Origin: Hymenobacter daecheongensis DSM 21074
GTDB lineage: Bacteria; Bacteroidota; Bacteroidia; Cytophagales; Hymenobacteraceae
DNA length: 64,000 nt
Direction: 5' to 3'
NCBI RefSeq assembly: GCF_900141805.1
Contig: NZ_FQYN01000009.1
Coordinates: forward strand, 1 to 64,000
Made by a program: the position numbers and the translations under genes. Positions 1 to 7,848 of the stretch are shown piece after piece (the stretch's first letter is position 1; the number at the start of each line of letters is the position of its first letter). Under the pieces are notes generated by a model. The model saw nothing but the letters and a program-made list of their open reading frames with translations. It was not told the DNA's origin and searched no databases.

Positions 1-2
1 AC

Positions 3-308
3 TGCCCGCAAGCGTTGGTCTTGCTCGCGGGCTTGGACACGGGCATGGTCATCGCCGATACGAGCTACGACAGCGACGCCAACCGGGCCTACTGCGCCGA
101 AAAGGGCATTGCTGTCGTCATTCCGAATCGGCCCAACCGCTCAGAACCAGTTTCGCTGGACGAAGAATATTACCGCGACCGAAATAAAATTGAGCGCTTT
201 TTTGGTCGAATGAAGCAGTACCGGCGGCTGGCCACCCGCTATGACAAAACCGTCGTTTCCTTTCTCGCCTTTTGGCATGTTGCCGCTGCCATCGACTGGC
301 TCCGGTAA
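3..308 (+). CDS. IS5-type DDE transposase, 3' part (cut by window edge)
   Basis: The frame is open from the first bases of the window, so the 5' end lies outside it. The translated part (about 100 residues) has the C-terminal layout of IS5/IS1031-type DDE transposases: an ADTSYDSD segment carrying an acidic catalytic residue, a VVIPNRPNR segment, and a RDRNKIERFFGRMKQYRR block containing the final catalytic glutamate, then a hydrophobic tail ending in IDWLR. It would cut and rejoin the ends of its insertion sequence. The right terminal repeat should lie shortly after the stop, around 309-345, but I could not identify it without the left end. Whether the gene is intact cannot be judged. Confidence 0.85.
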   Translation, partial: CPQALVLLAGLDTGMVIADTSYDSDANRAYCAEKGIAVVIPNRPNRSEPVSLDEEYYRDRNKIERFFGRMKQYRRLATRYDKTVVSFLAFWHVAAAIDWLR

Positions 309-356
309 TAATTGTCCTCACACTCTAGGAAGCAGTAATGCGCCATGCTCAATCGG

Positions 357-878
357 CTACGGCACCAGCCCCAGTAGCAGCCCGGCGTAGCGGTGATACA
401 CGAAATAAAAGCTCACATCAAACAACAGCAAAAAGCCGCCCTGCAGCCACAGCGAGCGGCCAAAGCCCCGCAGTCGCGCGGGCAGCTTTTCGGTGGTGGC
501 GGCGCGGGCCCGCAGCCAGCTCCCGATGCAGAGGTACGCCACGTCGAGGCCTGCATTCAGCAGCAGTATTTTCTCAAAATTGAACTGCTCCGTGAGGCTT
601 TTGGCCAATGTGAGGCCGGCCACCTGATTGGGGTGCGCCCGCAGCATTCCCACCACGGCCAACACGGCATTCACCATGTTCCAGCCCACGTTCATCTGGT
701 GGAAATAGTGCGCTTCCGAGCGTCTGTCGGTGCGGGCCAGATAGTAGCCGCTGACCACCAGATTCAGCAGCGCCCAGGTGGCCAGCACGGCCATGCCGCG
801 CTCGGCCAGCAGCTCGCGGCCGTGGTTGAGCACCGGCAGCACATCATTGTAAAGCAGCACAGCGGGCATTGAAAGCAT
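357..878 (-). CDS. Conserved four-helix membrane protein, function unknown
   Basis: A 173-residue protein with about four hydrophobic segments (roughly residues 28-48, 70-90, 105-122 and 145-170) separated by short polar loops, so it should sit in the inner membrane. It resembles the small multi-helix membrane proteins annotated as DUF6992-type in Bacteroidota, but that assignment is from memory. No catalytic motif is visible. It lies downstream of an outer-membrane protein gene but a strong hairpin at 910-937 separates them, so it is probably transcribed separately. An alternative start is Met4 at 869. Confidence 0.65.
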   Translation of the reverse strand: MLSMPAVLLYNDVLPVLNHGRELLAERGMAVLATWALLNLVVSGYYLARTDRRSEAHYFHQMNVGWNMVNAVLAVVGMLRAHPNQVAGLTLAKSLTEQFNFEKILLLNAGLDVAYLCIGSWLRARAATTEKLPARLRGFGRSLWLQGGFLLLFDVSFYFVYHRYAGLLLGLVP

Positions 879-909
879 TAGGCGAAGAGTAAGAGAAAAA
901 CAGGCACAA

Positions 910-937
910 AAAAAGGAAGCCCGAAGGCTTCCTTTTT
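910..937 (-). terminator. Rho-independent terminator after the outer-membrane gene
   Basis: Perfect 12-bp stem (910-921 with 926-937) around a CGAA tetraloop, flanked by A and T runs so it can work in both directions. It follows the stop of the outer-membrane barrel gene at 956. Confidence 0.85.
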
Positions 938-955
938 CAAGTAAAAACTGCCAGG

Positions 956-1675
956 CTAGCGGGCGAAACCAACGCCTACGTACACCTGAAACAGACTGTT
1001 CTTAATGTTATCCAGCGCCTTATTGCCGGTGCTGGCCAGCGACTGCTGATCCTTGATGACATCGGCGAAACCAGCCGTGTAGCGGGCCCCCACGCGGGCC
1101 GGACCTACGCGGGCCTCGGCACCAGCCGCAATGCCGTAATCGATGCTGCTGTAGCTGTAGCCATACGAGTTGTTCTCGTTGGCGATTTTGCGCTCCTTGC
1201 CGTCTTCGGTCACTTTGGTGAGCAGCGAGAATTGCGGGCCGGCGTGAATACTCACGTTGTCGAGCACGTTGAATACCAGCAGCACCGGCACCTGCACATA
1301 GTCGAGGCGGCGCTCTTTCACAGTAGCGGTAGTAGTGCCGCCGGGGTTGGTATAAGTAGAAGTGCCTTTGAAGCCCTGGCGGCTGTAGAGCAGCTCGGGT
1401 TGCACGGAGAACTTATCGCTGAAGCCGTACTGGCCATAAACGCCAGCGTGGAAGGCTTTGTAGTTTTCGCCGTTGGTGTAGTTCTTCTTGTTGTCGCCGT
1501 ACACGTCGGCCAGGTTAAAGCCGCCCTTCACGCCGAAGCCCGTGTTGCGGGAATCGTGGCCGCCGGAGCCGCCGGCGTAATCGGAAGAGGAGCGGGGGCC
1601 GATTTTGCCGGCTTCCTGAGCAACTGTGGTAAGGCTGGCCAGCGCCAGGGCGAGGAGTAGGGTGATTTTTTTCAT
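956..1675 (-). CDS. Outer-membrane beta-barrel (porin-like, PorT-type) protein
   Basis: A 239-residue protein beginning with a typical signal peptide (MKKITLLLALALASLTTVAQ) ending near residue 20. The rest is alternating hydrophobic/aromatic strands with motifs usual for the Bacteroidota outer-membrane beta-barrel family: GVKGGFNLADV, QPELLYSRQGF, YVQVPVLLVFN, HAGPQFSLL, and a C-terminal aromatic strand (FQVYVGVGFAR). It should form a small 8-10 strand barrel; the role is unknown. A terminator follows directly and it appears to be a single-gene unit. No clear TAnnTTTG promoter was seen upstream. Confidence 0.85.
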   Translation of the reverse strand: MKKITLLLALALASLTTVAQEAGKIGPRSSSDYAGGSGGHDSRNTGFGVKGGFNLADVYGDNKKNYTNGENYKAFHAGVYGQYGFSDKFSVQPELLYSRQGFKGTSTYTNPGGTTTATVKERRLDYVQVPVLLVFNVLDNVSIHAGPQFSLLTKVTEDGKERKIANENNSYGYSYSSIDYGIAAGAEARVGPARVGARYTAGFADVIKDQQSLASTGNKALDNIKNSLFQVYVGVGFAR

Positions 1676-1836
1676 GGGAGCAACGGTTTTTGCAGTCGGG
1701 AATACGTCCGCGCCAATAGTGGCGGAATCATGGATCGGTAAGGCGCTATACTTTGCCCCGAAGAGAAAGTTGCACCCAAAGCCCGCGCGCCCAAAAAAAA
1801 CTTACGCGTGTAAGTCGGAAATAATGCCGCGGCGCG

Positions 1837-1844
1837 TATCTTTG
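1837..1844 (+). promoter_or_regulatory. Putative -7 box for tRNA-Val
   Basis: TATCTTTG matches the Bacteroidetes sigma-A -7 consensus TAnnTTTG and lies 32 bp before the tRNA. No convincing -33 TTTG is seen upstream. Confidence 0.5.
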
Positions 1845-1876
1845 GCCCTTTCCGGCCGCCACCAGAAGCGTATGAT

Positions 1877-1951
1877 GGGATATTAGCTCAGTTGGTTCAG
1901 AGCACTACCTCGACAAGGTAGGGGTCACTGGTTCGAGCCCAGTATGTCCCA
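1877..1951 (+). tRNA. tRNA-Val (anticodon GAC)
   Basis: Full cloverleaf: acceptor stem 1877-1883 with 1944-1950, D arm GCTC/GAGC, anticodon stem CTACC/GGTAG around loop TCGACAA with anticodon GAC at 1912-1914, and T arm ACTGG/CCAGT with TTCGAGC loop. Discriminator A at 1951; CCA is not encoded. Confidence 0.95.
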
Positions 1952-1962
1952 CATCAGTAATA

Positions 1963-2006
1963 AAAACAGAAACAGCTGCCCCACGAAGGGCAGCTGTTTC
2001 TGTTTT
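1963..2006 (+). terminator. Terminator after tRNA-Val
   Basis: Perfect 18-bp inverted repeat (1963-1980 with 1989-2006), 8-nt loop, ending in TTTT. Placed 11 bp after the tRNA. Confidence 0.85.
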
Positions 2007-2045
2007 AGTTGTAGCCCAGAATTTGTTTGTTATCGAAATCGTCTG

Positions 2046-2142
2046 TCATCCTGAGCTTGCGAAGGACCTTACCACGGTAGAACAACAGGCGCAACAACGA
2101 CTCGTTCTACCGTGATAAGGTCCTTCGCTTTGCTCAGGATGA
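2046..2142. repeat. Long inverted repeat of the TCATCCTGAGC family
   Basis: Two arms of about 38 bp (2046-2083 and 2104-2142) begin and end with TCATCCTGAGC / GCTCAGGATGA and share GCGAAGGACCTTA and CACGGTAGAAC. They differ by a one-base indel and a few substitutions. Related copies are at 9063, 19846, 36205, 49486 and 53239, always between genes. Confidence 0.9.
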
Positions 2143-2166
2143 TAGCCTTTTTACAACGTCAACACC

Positions 2167-2868
2167 TCAGAAAATAACCTGCCAGCGGAAGGCCCAGCGC
2201 CAGCGAAGCTCGTACTTTTCAATGCCGGCCTGGGCCAGCATCCGCGTCCAGTCGGGGCGGGTGAAGGCGCGGGCCACGGACAGCGGTGCATCGTTTTGCA
2301 CCAGGTAGGAGCCGCGAAACAGCCGCGTGAGCCACCGGATGCTGTAGTAAGCCAGCGGGTGCCGGTGCAGGTCGTTGATGATGACCCCGACGCTGGCCTG
2401 CGCTTTCAGCTGGCGCAGCATCGCCACCAGCTCCGTCTCGCCGAAATGGTGGCAAAACAGGCTGCACGTGATAATATCGAAGGATTGGCGCTGAAATTCT
2501 GCCGAAAAGATATCCTGCTGGCGGAAGCTAATTTCGGGAAACGACCGGGCCTTTTCGGTGGCGTAGGCTACCATAAAGGCGTTGGCATCGAAGCCCACCA
2601 GCTCCGTTTTCAGCTGTTTTTGGCGGGCCCAGGCCGCAATGTGTCGGAGCGTGTCGCCGCCGCCGCTGCCCAGATCGGCCAGGCGCAGGGGGCGGCCCGG
2701 CGGGAAGGCGGGGCGCAGGCGCGCCAGTGCGTTCAGCACCACGCGGTAGCCGCCCAGCCAGTTGTTGATGGTTTCCAGCTCGTCGAGGTTCTGGCGCAGG
2801 GCATTGGAGGCCAGCGTCAGGTCGTCCATCAGCTCCTCCTCGCGGGCGCGCACGCTGAAATCAGGCAT
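2167..2868 (-). CDS. Class I SAM-dependent methyltransferase of the polyketide cluster
   Basis: I start the 233-residue protein at the Met at 2868, which overlaps the end of the polyketide synthase gene by 8 bp, as expected in a translationally coupled operon. It carries motif I (ADLGSGGGDTLRHIA) for S-adenosylmethionine, an acidic residue after strand 2 (VGFDAN), a QQDIF segment and IITCSLFCHHF as post-I motifs, so it is a Rossmann-fold methyltransferase of the ubiE/methyltransf_12 type. By position it probably methylates the phenolic product of the adjacent type III polyketide synthase, comparable to the SrsB step of the Streptomyces srsABC operon, although the protein family differs. Confidence 0.85.
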   Translation of the reverse strand: MPDFSVRAREEELMDDLTLASNALRQNLDELETINNWLGGYRVVLNALARLRPAFPPGRPLRLADLGSGGGDTLRHIAAWARQKQLKTELVGFDANAFMVAYATEKARSFPEISFRQQDIFSAEFQRQSFDIITCSLFCHHFGETELVAMLRQLKAQASVGVIINDLHRHPLAYYSIRWLTRLFRGSYLVQNDAPLSVARAFTRPDWTRMLAQAGIEKYELRWRWAFRWQVIF

Positions 2869-3973
2869 ACTGCACCTGTAAGAGCATGGCTTCCAGCGTG
2901 AGGCCCGGTCCGAAGGCGAAGCTGAGCACCGGCGCGCCGGCATCGGCGGGCGTGAGCGAGGCCAGCAATTCGCGCAGCACAAACAGCACCGTCGCCGACG
3001 ACATATTGCCGTAGTCGCGCAGTACTTTATAAGCGAAGCGGTTGTCGTCGGTGCTCATACCCAGCTCCTGCTCAATGGTTTCCAGAATTTTTCGCCCCCC
3101 CGGATGAATGGCAAACGAATGCACGTCGCGCAACTGCACAGGCAGGTTTTGCAACAGGTCGTCGGTGAGTTTGCGGATGCCGCGCTGGATCATGCGCGGT
3201 ACATACGACGACAGCGTCATCTCGAAGCCAAAGTCGTTGATATGCCAGGCCATATCGGCGCGGCCATCGGGCTCCAGGCCGCAGTGGAAGGCCGCCAGCG
3301 CCAGGCTGGGGCCGCTTTGGGCCGGCGTGGCCTGCACCAGCGCCGCCGCCGAGCCGTCGCCGAACAGGGCATTAGAAACGAGGTGGTCGTCTTCGTGGTT
3401 TTTCTGGAAGTGAATGGTACACAGCTCCGTACACACAATCAGCACGCAGGCTTTGGCATCGGCCTGGCAGAAAGCCTCCGCCAGCTTCAGGGCATTGAAC
3501 GCCGCGTAGCAGCCCATAAAATTCACGCACGTACGCCGGATATTCGGCGAAAGACCCAGCGCCTGCACCAGCTCAATATCCAGGCCCGGCGCATACATAC
3601 CCGTGCAGCTCACCGTGATAAGGTGCGTGATATCGGCGGCGGTGGTTTCGGGCACCTGCCGCAAGCAATCCTGCGCGGCGGCTACCGAAAGGGGCAGCGC
3701 GTGCTCCCGATACACGGCCATACGCTGGCCCACGCCCGGAAAAGGCTCCAGGCCGGGCGTGTTGGGAAAGAAGGTAAAGTCGCCATTGGCACGGCCGTAG
3801 TCGGGCAACACTGAGTGGCGGTGGCCGATGCCCGTAACGCGGTAGAGCGCCCGCAGCTTGCGGGTGTTGGCCTCGTCGAATTGCAGCGCTTCGGCCATAA
3901 AAGCGGCAATCTGGGGCTGGGCAATGCGGTGGGCGGGGGTGGCAGTGCCGATAGCACAGAGAAAGCTGGTCAT
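2861..3973 (-). CDS. Type III polyketide synthase (chalcone/alkylresorcinol synthase family)
   Basis: A 370-residue enzyme of normal length for the family. The catalytic triad is visible: Cys155 in VNFMGCYAAF, His290 in FAIHPGGRK, Asn323 in DYGNMSSAT; the FAFGPGLTLE signature is near the C-terminus. Such homodimeric ketosynthases extend an acyl-CoA starter with malonyl-CoA and cyclise the product to pyrones or resorcinols. It is first followed by a methyltransferase and preceded by an FAD hydroxylase in one minus-strand operon, the same set of functions as srsABC in Streptomyces griseus, which makes methylated and oxidised phenolic lipids. The starter unit cannot be read from sequence. ATG at 3973 is preferred over an upstream TTG at 3991. 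Confidence 0.92.
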   Translation of the reverse strand: MTSFLCAIGTATPAHRIAQPQIAAFMAEALQFDEANTRKLRALYRVTGIGHRHSVLPDYGRANGDFTFFPNTPGLEPFPGVGQRMAVYREHALPLSVAAAQDCLRQVPETTAADITHLITVSCTGMYAPGLDIELVQALGLSPNIRRTCVNFMGCYAAFNALKLAEAFCQADAKACVLIVCTELCTIHFQKNHEDDHLVSNALFGDGSAAALVQATPAQSGPSLALAAFHCGLEPDGRADMAWHINDFGFEMTLSSYVPRMIQRGIRKLTDDLLQNLPVQLRDVHSFAIHPGGRKILETIEQELGMSTDDNRFAYKVLRDYGNMSSATVLFVLRELLASLTPADAGAPVLSFAFGPGLTLEAMLLQVQYA

Positions 3974-4034
3974 TGGGCGCAGTATACGCAATTACCGCGG
4001 CGGCGGCTTGCGGTGAAGAGGTACAAAATCAGGA

Positions 4035-5153
4035 TCAGAATACCGGCCCGTGGGTTTGCCGCATCAGGCCGCGCACCACGCCGGGCAAAAAGCGCAGCCC
4101 GCTCACGGCGGCCTCGCTCAGAATAGGCCGCCCAAACAGGCCCTGCACGGCCCGCCCCACGCGCAGACGCTGCCCAAACGTGTGCTGCCACTCGCGCCGG
4201 TAGGCCGCCTCCAGCTGGGGGCGGCTGCTGCGGCCGTGCAGAAACTCGTGTAGGTGGCGGGCCGCTATTTCGGCCCCGCGAATAGCCATGGCCATGCCAT
4301 TGCCGCAGAGCGGCGTAATCAGGCCGGCCGCGTCGCCACACATCAGCACATGGTTTTCGACGCAGCTTTTGGGGGCAAAAGAAATTTCGTTGATGACCTC
4401 AGGCTGCGGATACAGAAACTCGGCCTGATGCAGAATGTCGCGCAGGTGCGGATTGCGGGCCAGCACCTGGGCCTCCAGCTGCGGAATAGTACCGTGGGCC
4501 TTCAGATTCAGGCGTGTGGTGAGGTAGCAGAAGCAGTATTGGTCGGCCTCGATGGCGGAAATGCCCGCGTAGCCGTCGGCGAAGTTGTGCAGGGCAATCA
4601 GATCCTGGGGGAAGCCGGGCAGGCGCAGGTGATACTTCACGCCCAGGTAGGGCGAGCGGCGCTGAAAAAACGGACGCTGCAGCTGCCGGTCGAGGTTGGC
4701 GCGCTTACCATAGGCCCCCAGCACCGCCCGCGCCAAGAAGGATCGGCCATCAGCCAGCGTTACGCGGTGCCGGCCGCTGGCCTCGTCGAACACCACGTCC
4801 GTGACGGTGGCCTGCTGCTCAAATACCACCCCTAAGGCGCTGGCCTGCTGATACAGGAAATAATCGAGCGAGTAGCGGCTGATGCCGAAGCCGCCCAGGT
4901 CGAGGGGCGCGGTGAGGGTGCGGCCGGCCGGCGAGCTGAGCAAAAAGCGCGAAATGGCCGCCGGAGCCAGCGCCGCCGGGTCGGCCCCGAGGCGGCGCAA
5001 GTAGGGCAGCACCTCGTTGGATACATACTCGCCGCAGACCTTATGGAAGGGGTAGCGCTTGCGCTCCACCAGCAGTACGGCATGGCCGCGCCGCCGCAAA
5101 TCGAGGGCCGCCGTGAGGCCGCCCAGCCCGCCGCCAATAATGAGAACGTCCAA
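4035..5153 (-). CDS. FAD-dependent oxidoreductase of the geranylgeranyl-reductase / hydroxylase type
   Basis: A 372-residue flavoprotein. The N-terminus has the dinucleotide-binding fold (VLIIGGGLGGLTAALDL, residues 3-19) followed by VERK, and the second FAD motif CGDAAGLITPLCGNG lies near residue 270. The KVCGEYVSNE segment after the Rossmann fold is typical of the geranylgeranyl-reductase-like subgroup of PHBH-fold enzymes. First gene of the polyketide operon: the synthase starts about 60 bp downstream. A likely role is hydroxylation or quinone formation on the polyketide ring, as for SrsC, but this is inferred from the neighbours only. Confidence 0.85.
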   Translation of the reverse strand: MDVLIIGGGLGGLTAALDLRRRGHAVLLVERKRYPFHKVCGEYVSNEVLPYLRRLGADPAALAPAAISRFLLSSPAGRTLTAPLDLGGFGISRYSLDYFLYQQASALGVVFEQQATVTDVVFDEASGRHRVTLADGRSFLARAVLGAYGKRANLDRQLQRPFFQRRSPYLGVKYHLRLPGFPQDLIALHNFADGYAGISAIEADQYCFCYLTTRLNLKAHGTIPQLEAQVLARNPHLRDILHQAEFLYPQPEVINEISFAPKSCVENHVLMCGDAAGLITPLCGNGMAMAIRGAEIAARHLHEFLHGRSSRPQLEAAYRREWQHTFGQRLRVGRAVQGLFGRPILSEAAVSGLRFLPGVVRGLMRQTHGPVF

Positions 5154-5221
5154 CTTGATTCGGGTAGTAAAAGGGTGAGGGAGAGGAAGTATAGGATTTA
5201 TTTAAAGCAGTCCAGTTATAT

Positions 5222-5256
5222 TTTGCATCTGTGCTTAGGATTACGTATTATCTTTG
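5222..5256 (+). promoter_or_regulatory. Bacteroidetes-type promoter for the T9SS-domain gene
   Basis: A -33 TTTG (5222-5225) and a -7 TATCTTTG (5249-5256) separated by 23 bp fit the Bacteroidetes sigma-A consensus TTTG / TAnnTTTG. The gene starts 72 bp further on. Confidence 0.7.
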
Positions 5257-5327
5257 CAAACCTAATTGAGTGCCTGCCGTTAACCAATTTATTCGAGCCC
5301 GCGCACTACTTCACGCTACAGTACGCT

Positions 5328-5705
5328 ATGATGCAACGCTTACGCCTTTCCCTTTTGCTCTCTTTCCTGTGTCTGGGAGCCTTGTCTACTACCACCCTCA
5401 CGGCTGCCTCGGCGCAGGTGACGACTGGCCCGCGGACCGCCGCCGCCCGCCCCGCCGATGAAAAGGCCTTTCTGGTATATCCCAATCCCAGCAACGGCAT
5501 TGTCCATATTACCCTCAATGGCTTCGAGGGTCGCCGCATGGAGCTGCGCATTCTTAATGTCATCGGCACGGTCATCTACCGCGAGACGCTGATGGAGCTG
5601 AACGGCCCCAAAACGCTGGACCTCACCAAGTTTGCCAGCGGCCTCTACTACGTGAAGCTGGAAGGTGAGAACGTCAGCGCCATGCGCAAGCTGGTTATTC
5701 ACTAA
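5328..5705 (+). CDS. Small secreted protein made almost only of a T9SS type A sorting domain
   Basis: 125 residues: a signal peptide (about residues 1-29, ending TAASAQ), a short linker, then a C-terminal domain with the type IX secretion hallmarks YPNPSNGIVHITL, ELRILNVIG and the closing LASGLYYVKLEG-like strand (here FASGLYYVKLEG) and KLVIH end. Normally this domain follows a large cargo region and directs export across the outer membrane and attachment or release by the sortase PorU. Here there is no cargo. It has its own promoter and a terminator, so it is a complete transcription unit rather than a fragment. Start chosen at the first of two adjacent ATGs. Confidence 0.85.
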   Translation: MMQRLRLSLLLSFLCLGALSTTTLTAASAQVTTGPRTAAARPADEKAFLVYPNPSNGIVHITLNGFEGRRMELRILNVIGTVIYRETLMELNGPKTLDLTKFASGLYYVKLEGENVSAMRKLVIH

Positions 5706-5734
5706 GCGCATCCGCCCTTCTGTTTTTTTAAGTG

Positions 5735-5762
5735 AAAGCAGCCTGCTCGGGCTGCTTTTTCT
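5735..5762 (+). terminator. Terminator after the T9SS-domain gene
   Basis: 9-bp stem AAAGCAGCC / GGCTGCTTT (5735-5743, 5750-5758) followed by a T run. Confidence 0.8.
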
Positions 5763-5800
5763 GTTTTGTAGTAGTGCGGTGAGAAGCTGCTCCGGCCAGC

Positions 5801-5844
5801 ATAAAAAGACGACGCCTCCGGGATGGGAGGCGTCGTCTTTTTAT
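5801..5844 (-). terminator. Terminator after the small membrane ORF
   Basis: Perfect 19-bp stem (5801-5819 with 5826-5844) with AT-rich ends, able to act in both directions. It lies 15 bp past the stop of the 39-residue ORF on the minus strand. Confidence 0.8.
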
Positions 5845-5859
5845 ACTGGCAAGTCCGCC

Positions 5860-5979
5860 TTAGCGGTTGTTGCGTACCCGCACCGGTACCGGCTGCAGGG
5901 TTTTTTTCATCGTGCCAAAGGTATTCGTAACCAGCAGCGCAGCGGCTACCAGCAAACCGGAGAAAATGAAAAATGACAT
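5860..5979 (-). CDS. Possible 39-residue single-helix membrane protein
   Basis: An ATG-initiated reading frame of 39 codons ending in TAA. It begins MSFFIFSGLLVAAALLV, one clear membrane helix, followed by a basic tail (MKKTLQPVPVRVRNNR). A strong terminator follows the stop, which is the main reason for believing it is expressed. It is too short for homology to be judged by eye. Function unknown; it could be a membrane peptide or chance. Confidence 0.5.
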   Translation of the reverse strand: MSFFIFSGLLVAAALLVTNTFGTMKKTLQPVPVRVRNNR

Positions 5980-6098
5980 GAGAGGGGAATTAGAAACGAG
6001 AGAAAACCAGTACGAGCCACCGCAATAGACAGAGTAGGCAGCCGCTTATGGGTTACAGTACTATCAACCTGAAAACGAACGGTTGGGTTTCAGTATAA

Positions 6099-7169
6099 TT
6101 ATGTTGTTTTCAATAACTGCTGCACCACGTAGCGGGCATCGGCCCCCACGCCGCCCATAAGCGCGGAGCTGCGGCTGTTGAGCCAGGGCAACCCCAGAAA
6201 GGCCAGGCCGGGCGCAGCGGTAAGGCCGCGCTGGTGTTGCGGCTCGCCGGCGGCATCGAAGACGGGCACCTCGAGCCAATTGAACGCGGGGCCGTAGCCG
6301 GTGGCCCACACCACGGCTTCCAGGGCGGGCGTGGTGGCGTGGCGGCCCTGCAGGGTGGTTTCGGCCGCTACGGCCAGCGCCCGGCCAATGAACTGCACGT
6401 TGGGAAACCGGCGCAGGCGGGCCAGGTCGCCGCTTACCACGGGCTCGGGGCGCTGCATCAGCCGCTGGCCCAGGGGTGTGTGCCGCGATATGCGCATGAA
6501 GCGCGTGAGGGTCAGAAAGGCCCACATGGCCGTGTTATTGGGCAGGGTCGGGGTTTGCTCATCGTAGGCCACGAACACTGGCCGGCCGGTGGCGGCCAGG
6601 TCGGCGGCAATCTGCAGGGCCGAGTTGCCGCTGCCCACCACGGCCACAGGGCCGTGCCCTGGCACCTGCGCCGGCCGCTGGTACTGCTGGCTGTGCAGCT
6701 GTTGTACCGTAGAAGAAAGCGCCTGCGCAAAAGCCGGGCGGCGCGGCGCATTGTAAGCACCCGCGCACACAATGACGGTGCGGGCGTGGTACTGCCGGCC
6801 GGCCGCCGTGCTTACGGCGTAGCCGCCGGCCCGCGGCGCTACCCGCACCACGCGCTGCTGCAGATGGATGGGAAACTTGAAATGGTCGGCGTAGGCTTGC
6901 AGATAGCGGGCGGCTTCGTCTTTGGTGGGGTAGCGGAGCGGGCTGCCGGGCCATTGCAGCCCCGGCAGCCCGCTGGCCCAGGCTGGCGAAAACAGCGTGA
7001 GGGCATCGAAGCGGGTGGCCCACACCTCGCCCACGGCCGCCTGCTTATCGAGCACCACGAAGCTAGTGCCGTGCTGCTGCAGGTAGTAGGCGGCGGCTAG
7101 TCCGGCCTGCCCGGCCCCAATGACGATGGTATTGACGATAATGGGGGCTGGGCCGGCGGTATCACTCAT
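6099..7169 (-). CDS. Flavin-containing monooxygenase-like NAD(P)/FAD oxidoreductase
   Basis: A 356-residue protein with two dinucleotide-binding folds: FAD at the N-terminus (VIGAGQAGLAAAYYL, near residue 15) and NADPH in the middle (VAVVGSGNSALQIA). Between and after them are the class B monooxygenase features KFPI..., a Trp-rich GEVWATRFD segment and ATGYGP near residue 300. The size and pattern fit the CzcO/YUCCA-like group found next to varied metabolic genes. It would use NADPH and O2 to oxidise a substrate that the context does not identify. The ATG at 7169 gives the standard N-terminus; a longer reading to 7217 lacks support. Confidence 0.85.
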   Translation of the reverse strand: MSDTAGPAPIIVNTIVIGAGQAGLAAAYYLQQHGTSFVVLDKQAAVGEVWATRFDALTLFSPAWASGLPGLQWPGSPLRYPTKDEAARYLQAYADHFKFPIHLQQRVVRVAPRAGGYAVSTAAGRQYHARTVIVCAGAYNAPRRPAFAQALSSTVQQLHSQQYQRPAQVPGHGPVAVVGSGNSALQIAADLAATGRPVFVAYDEQTPTLPNNTAMWAFLTLTRFMRISRHTPLGQRLMQRPEPVVSGDLARLRRFPNVQFIGRALAVAAETTLQGRHATTPALEAVVWATGYGPAFNWLEVPVFDAAGEPQHQRGLTAAPGLAFLGLPWLNSRSSALMGGVGADARYVVQQLLKTT

Positions 7170-7298
7170 TTTGTTCTGGAATCTGGGGCCTGCACAACGC
7201 GCACTGCCGGGCCGCAAAGAAACCGAAAACGCCCCACTCCCGCAGCCAGAGCCGGGCGGCGGGAGTGGGGCGTTGCGCGGGCCGACAAATACAATCGG

Positions 7299-7835
7299 CT
7301 ACACTTTCACTTTTTTGCCGGTGCGGGCGGCTTCGTAGATGGCCATGATGAGCCGGATGTCGCGCAGGCCCTCTTCGCCGGGCGTTTTGGGCGTGGTGTC
7401 GTTCAGCACGCATTCGGCCATGTGGTCCAGCTCGGCGGCAAACTGGTTGCCTTCGGCCAGCTTGGGCTTGCGCTGGCCTTCCTTGTCGCCGATGGTCATG
7501 GTGGGCTCCTTGTAGTCGGTGGCGGGGTCCAGATCGAGCCAGGCTTTGTCGCCGAATACACGGTAGCGCTTCACCTCGGCGGTGCTGTGGGAACTGGTGC
7601 AGGAGGCCAGCGCGCCGCTGGGGAAGCGTAGGGTGAAGTGAATCCGGTCTTCCACTTCCGCAAAGCGAGGGTCGCTCTTGTCGGTAGATTCTACGGCCGT
7701 CACTTCCACTGGCTCCTCGCCCGTGAGGTAGCGCGTGGCATTGAGCGAGTAGATGCCGATGTCCATCAAAGAGCCGCCCCCGGCCAGCTTTTTCTGTACC
7801 CGCCAGGTGTCGGCTTGTACAGGCCCCTCGCGCAA
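7299..7835 (-). pseudogene. C-terminal fragment of a Gfo/Idh/MocA oxidoreductase
   Basis: The 178-codon frame matches only the C-terminal substrate domain of glucose-fructose-oxidoreductase-type enzymes (AGGGSLMDIGIYSLNATRYL, then beta-sheet strands and an EEGLRDIRLIMAIYEAA end). The whole N-terminal NAD-binding Rossmann half and the EKP motif are missing. Homology stops about 10 codons from the end of purM, whose stop is at 7849; the frame itself continues into purM without a proper start. This looks like a deletion remnant joined to purM. A TTG at 7835 is the only nearby start, so a shortened protein is possible but unlikely to be an enzyme. Confidence 0.8.
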
Positions 7836-7848
7836 CTTCGCCGTCCGC

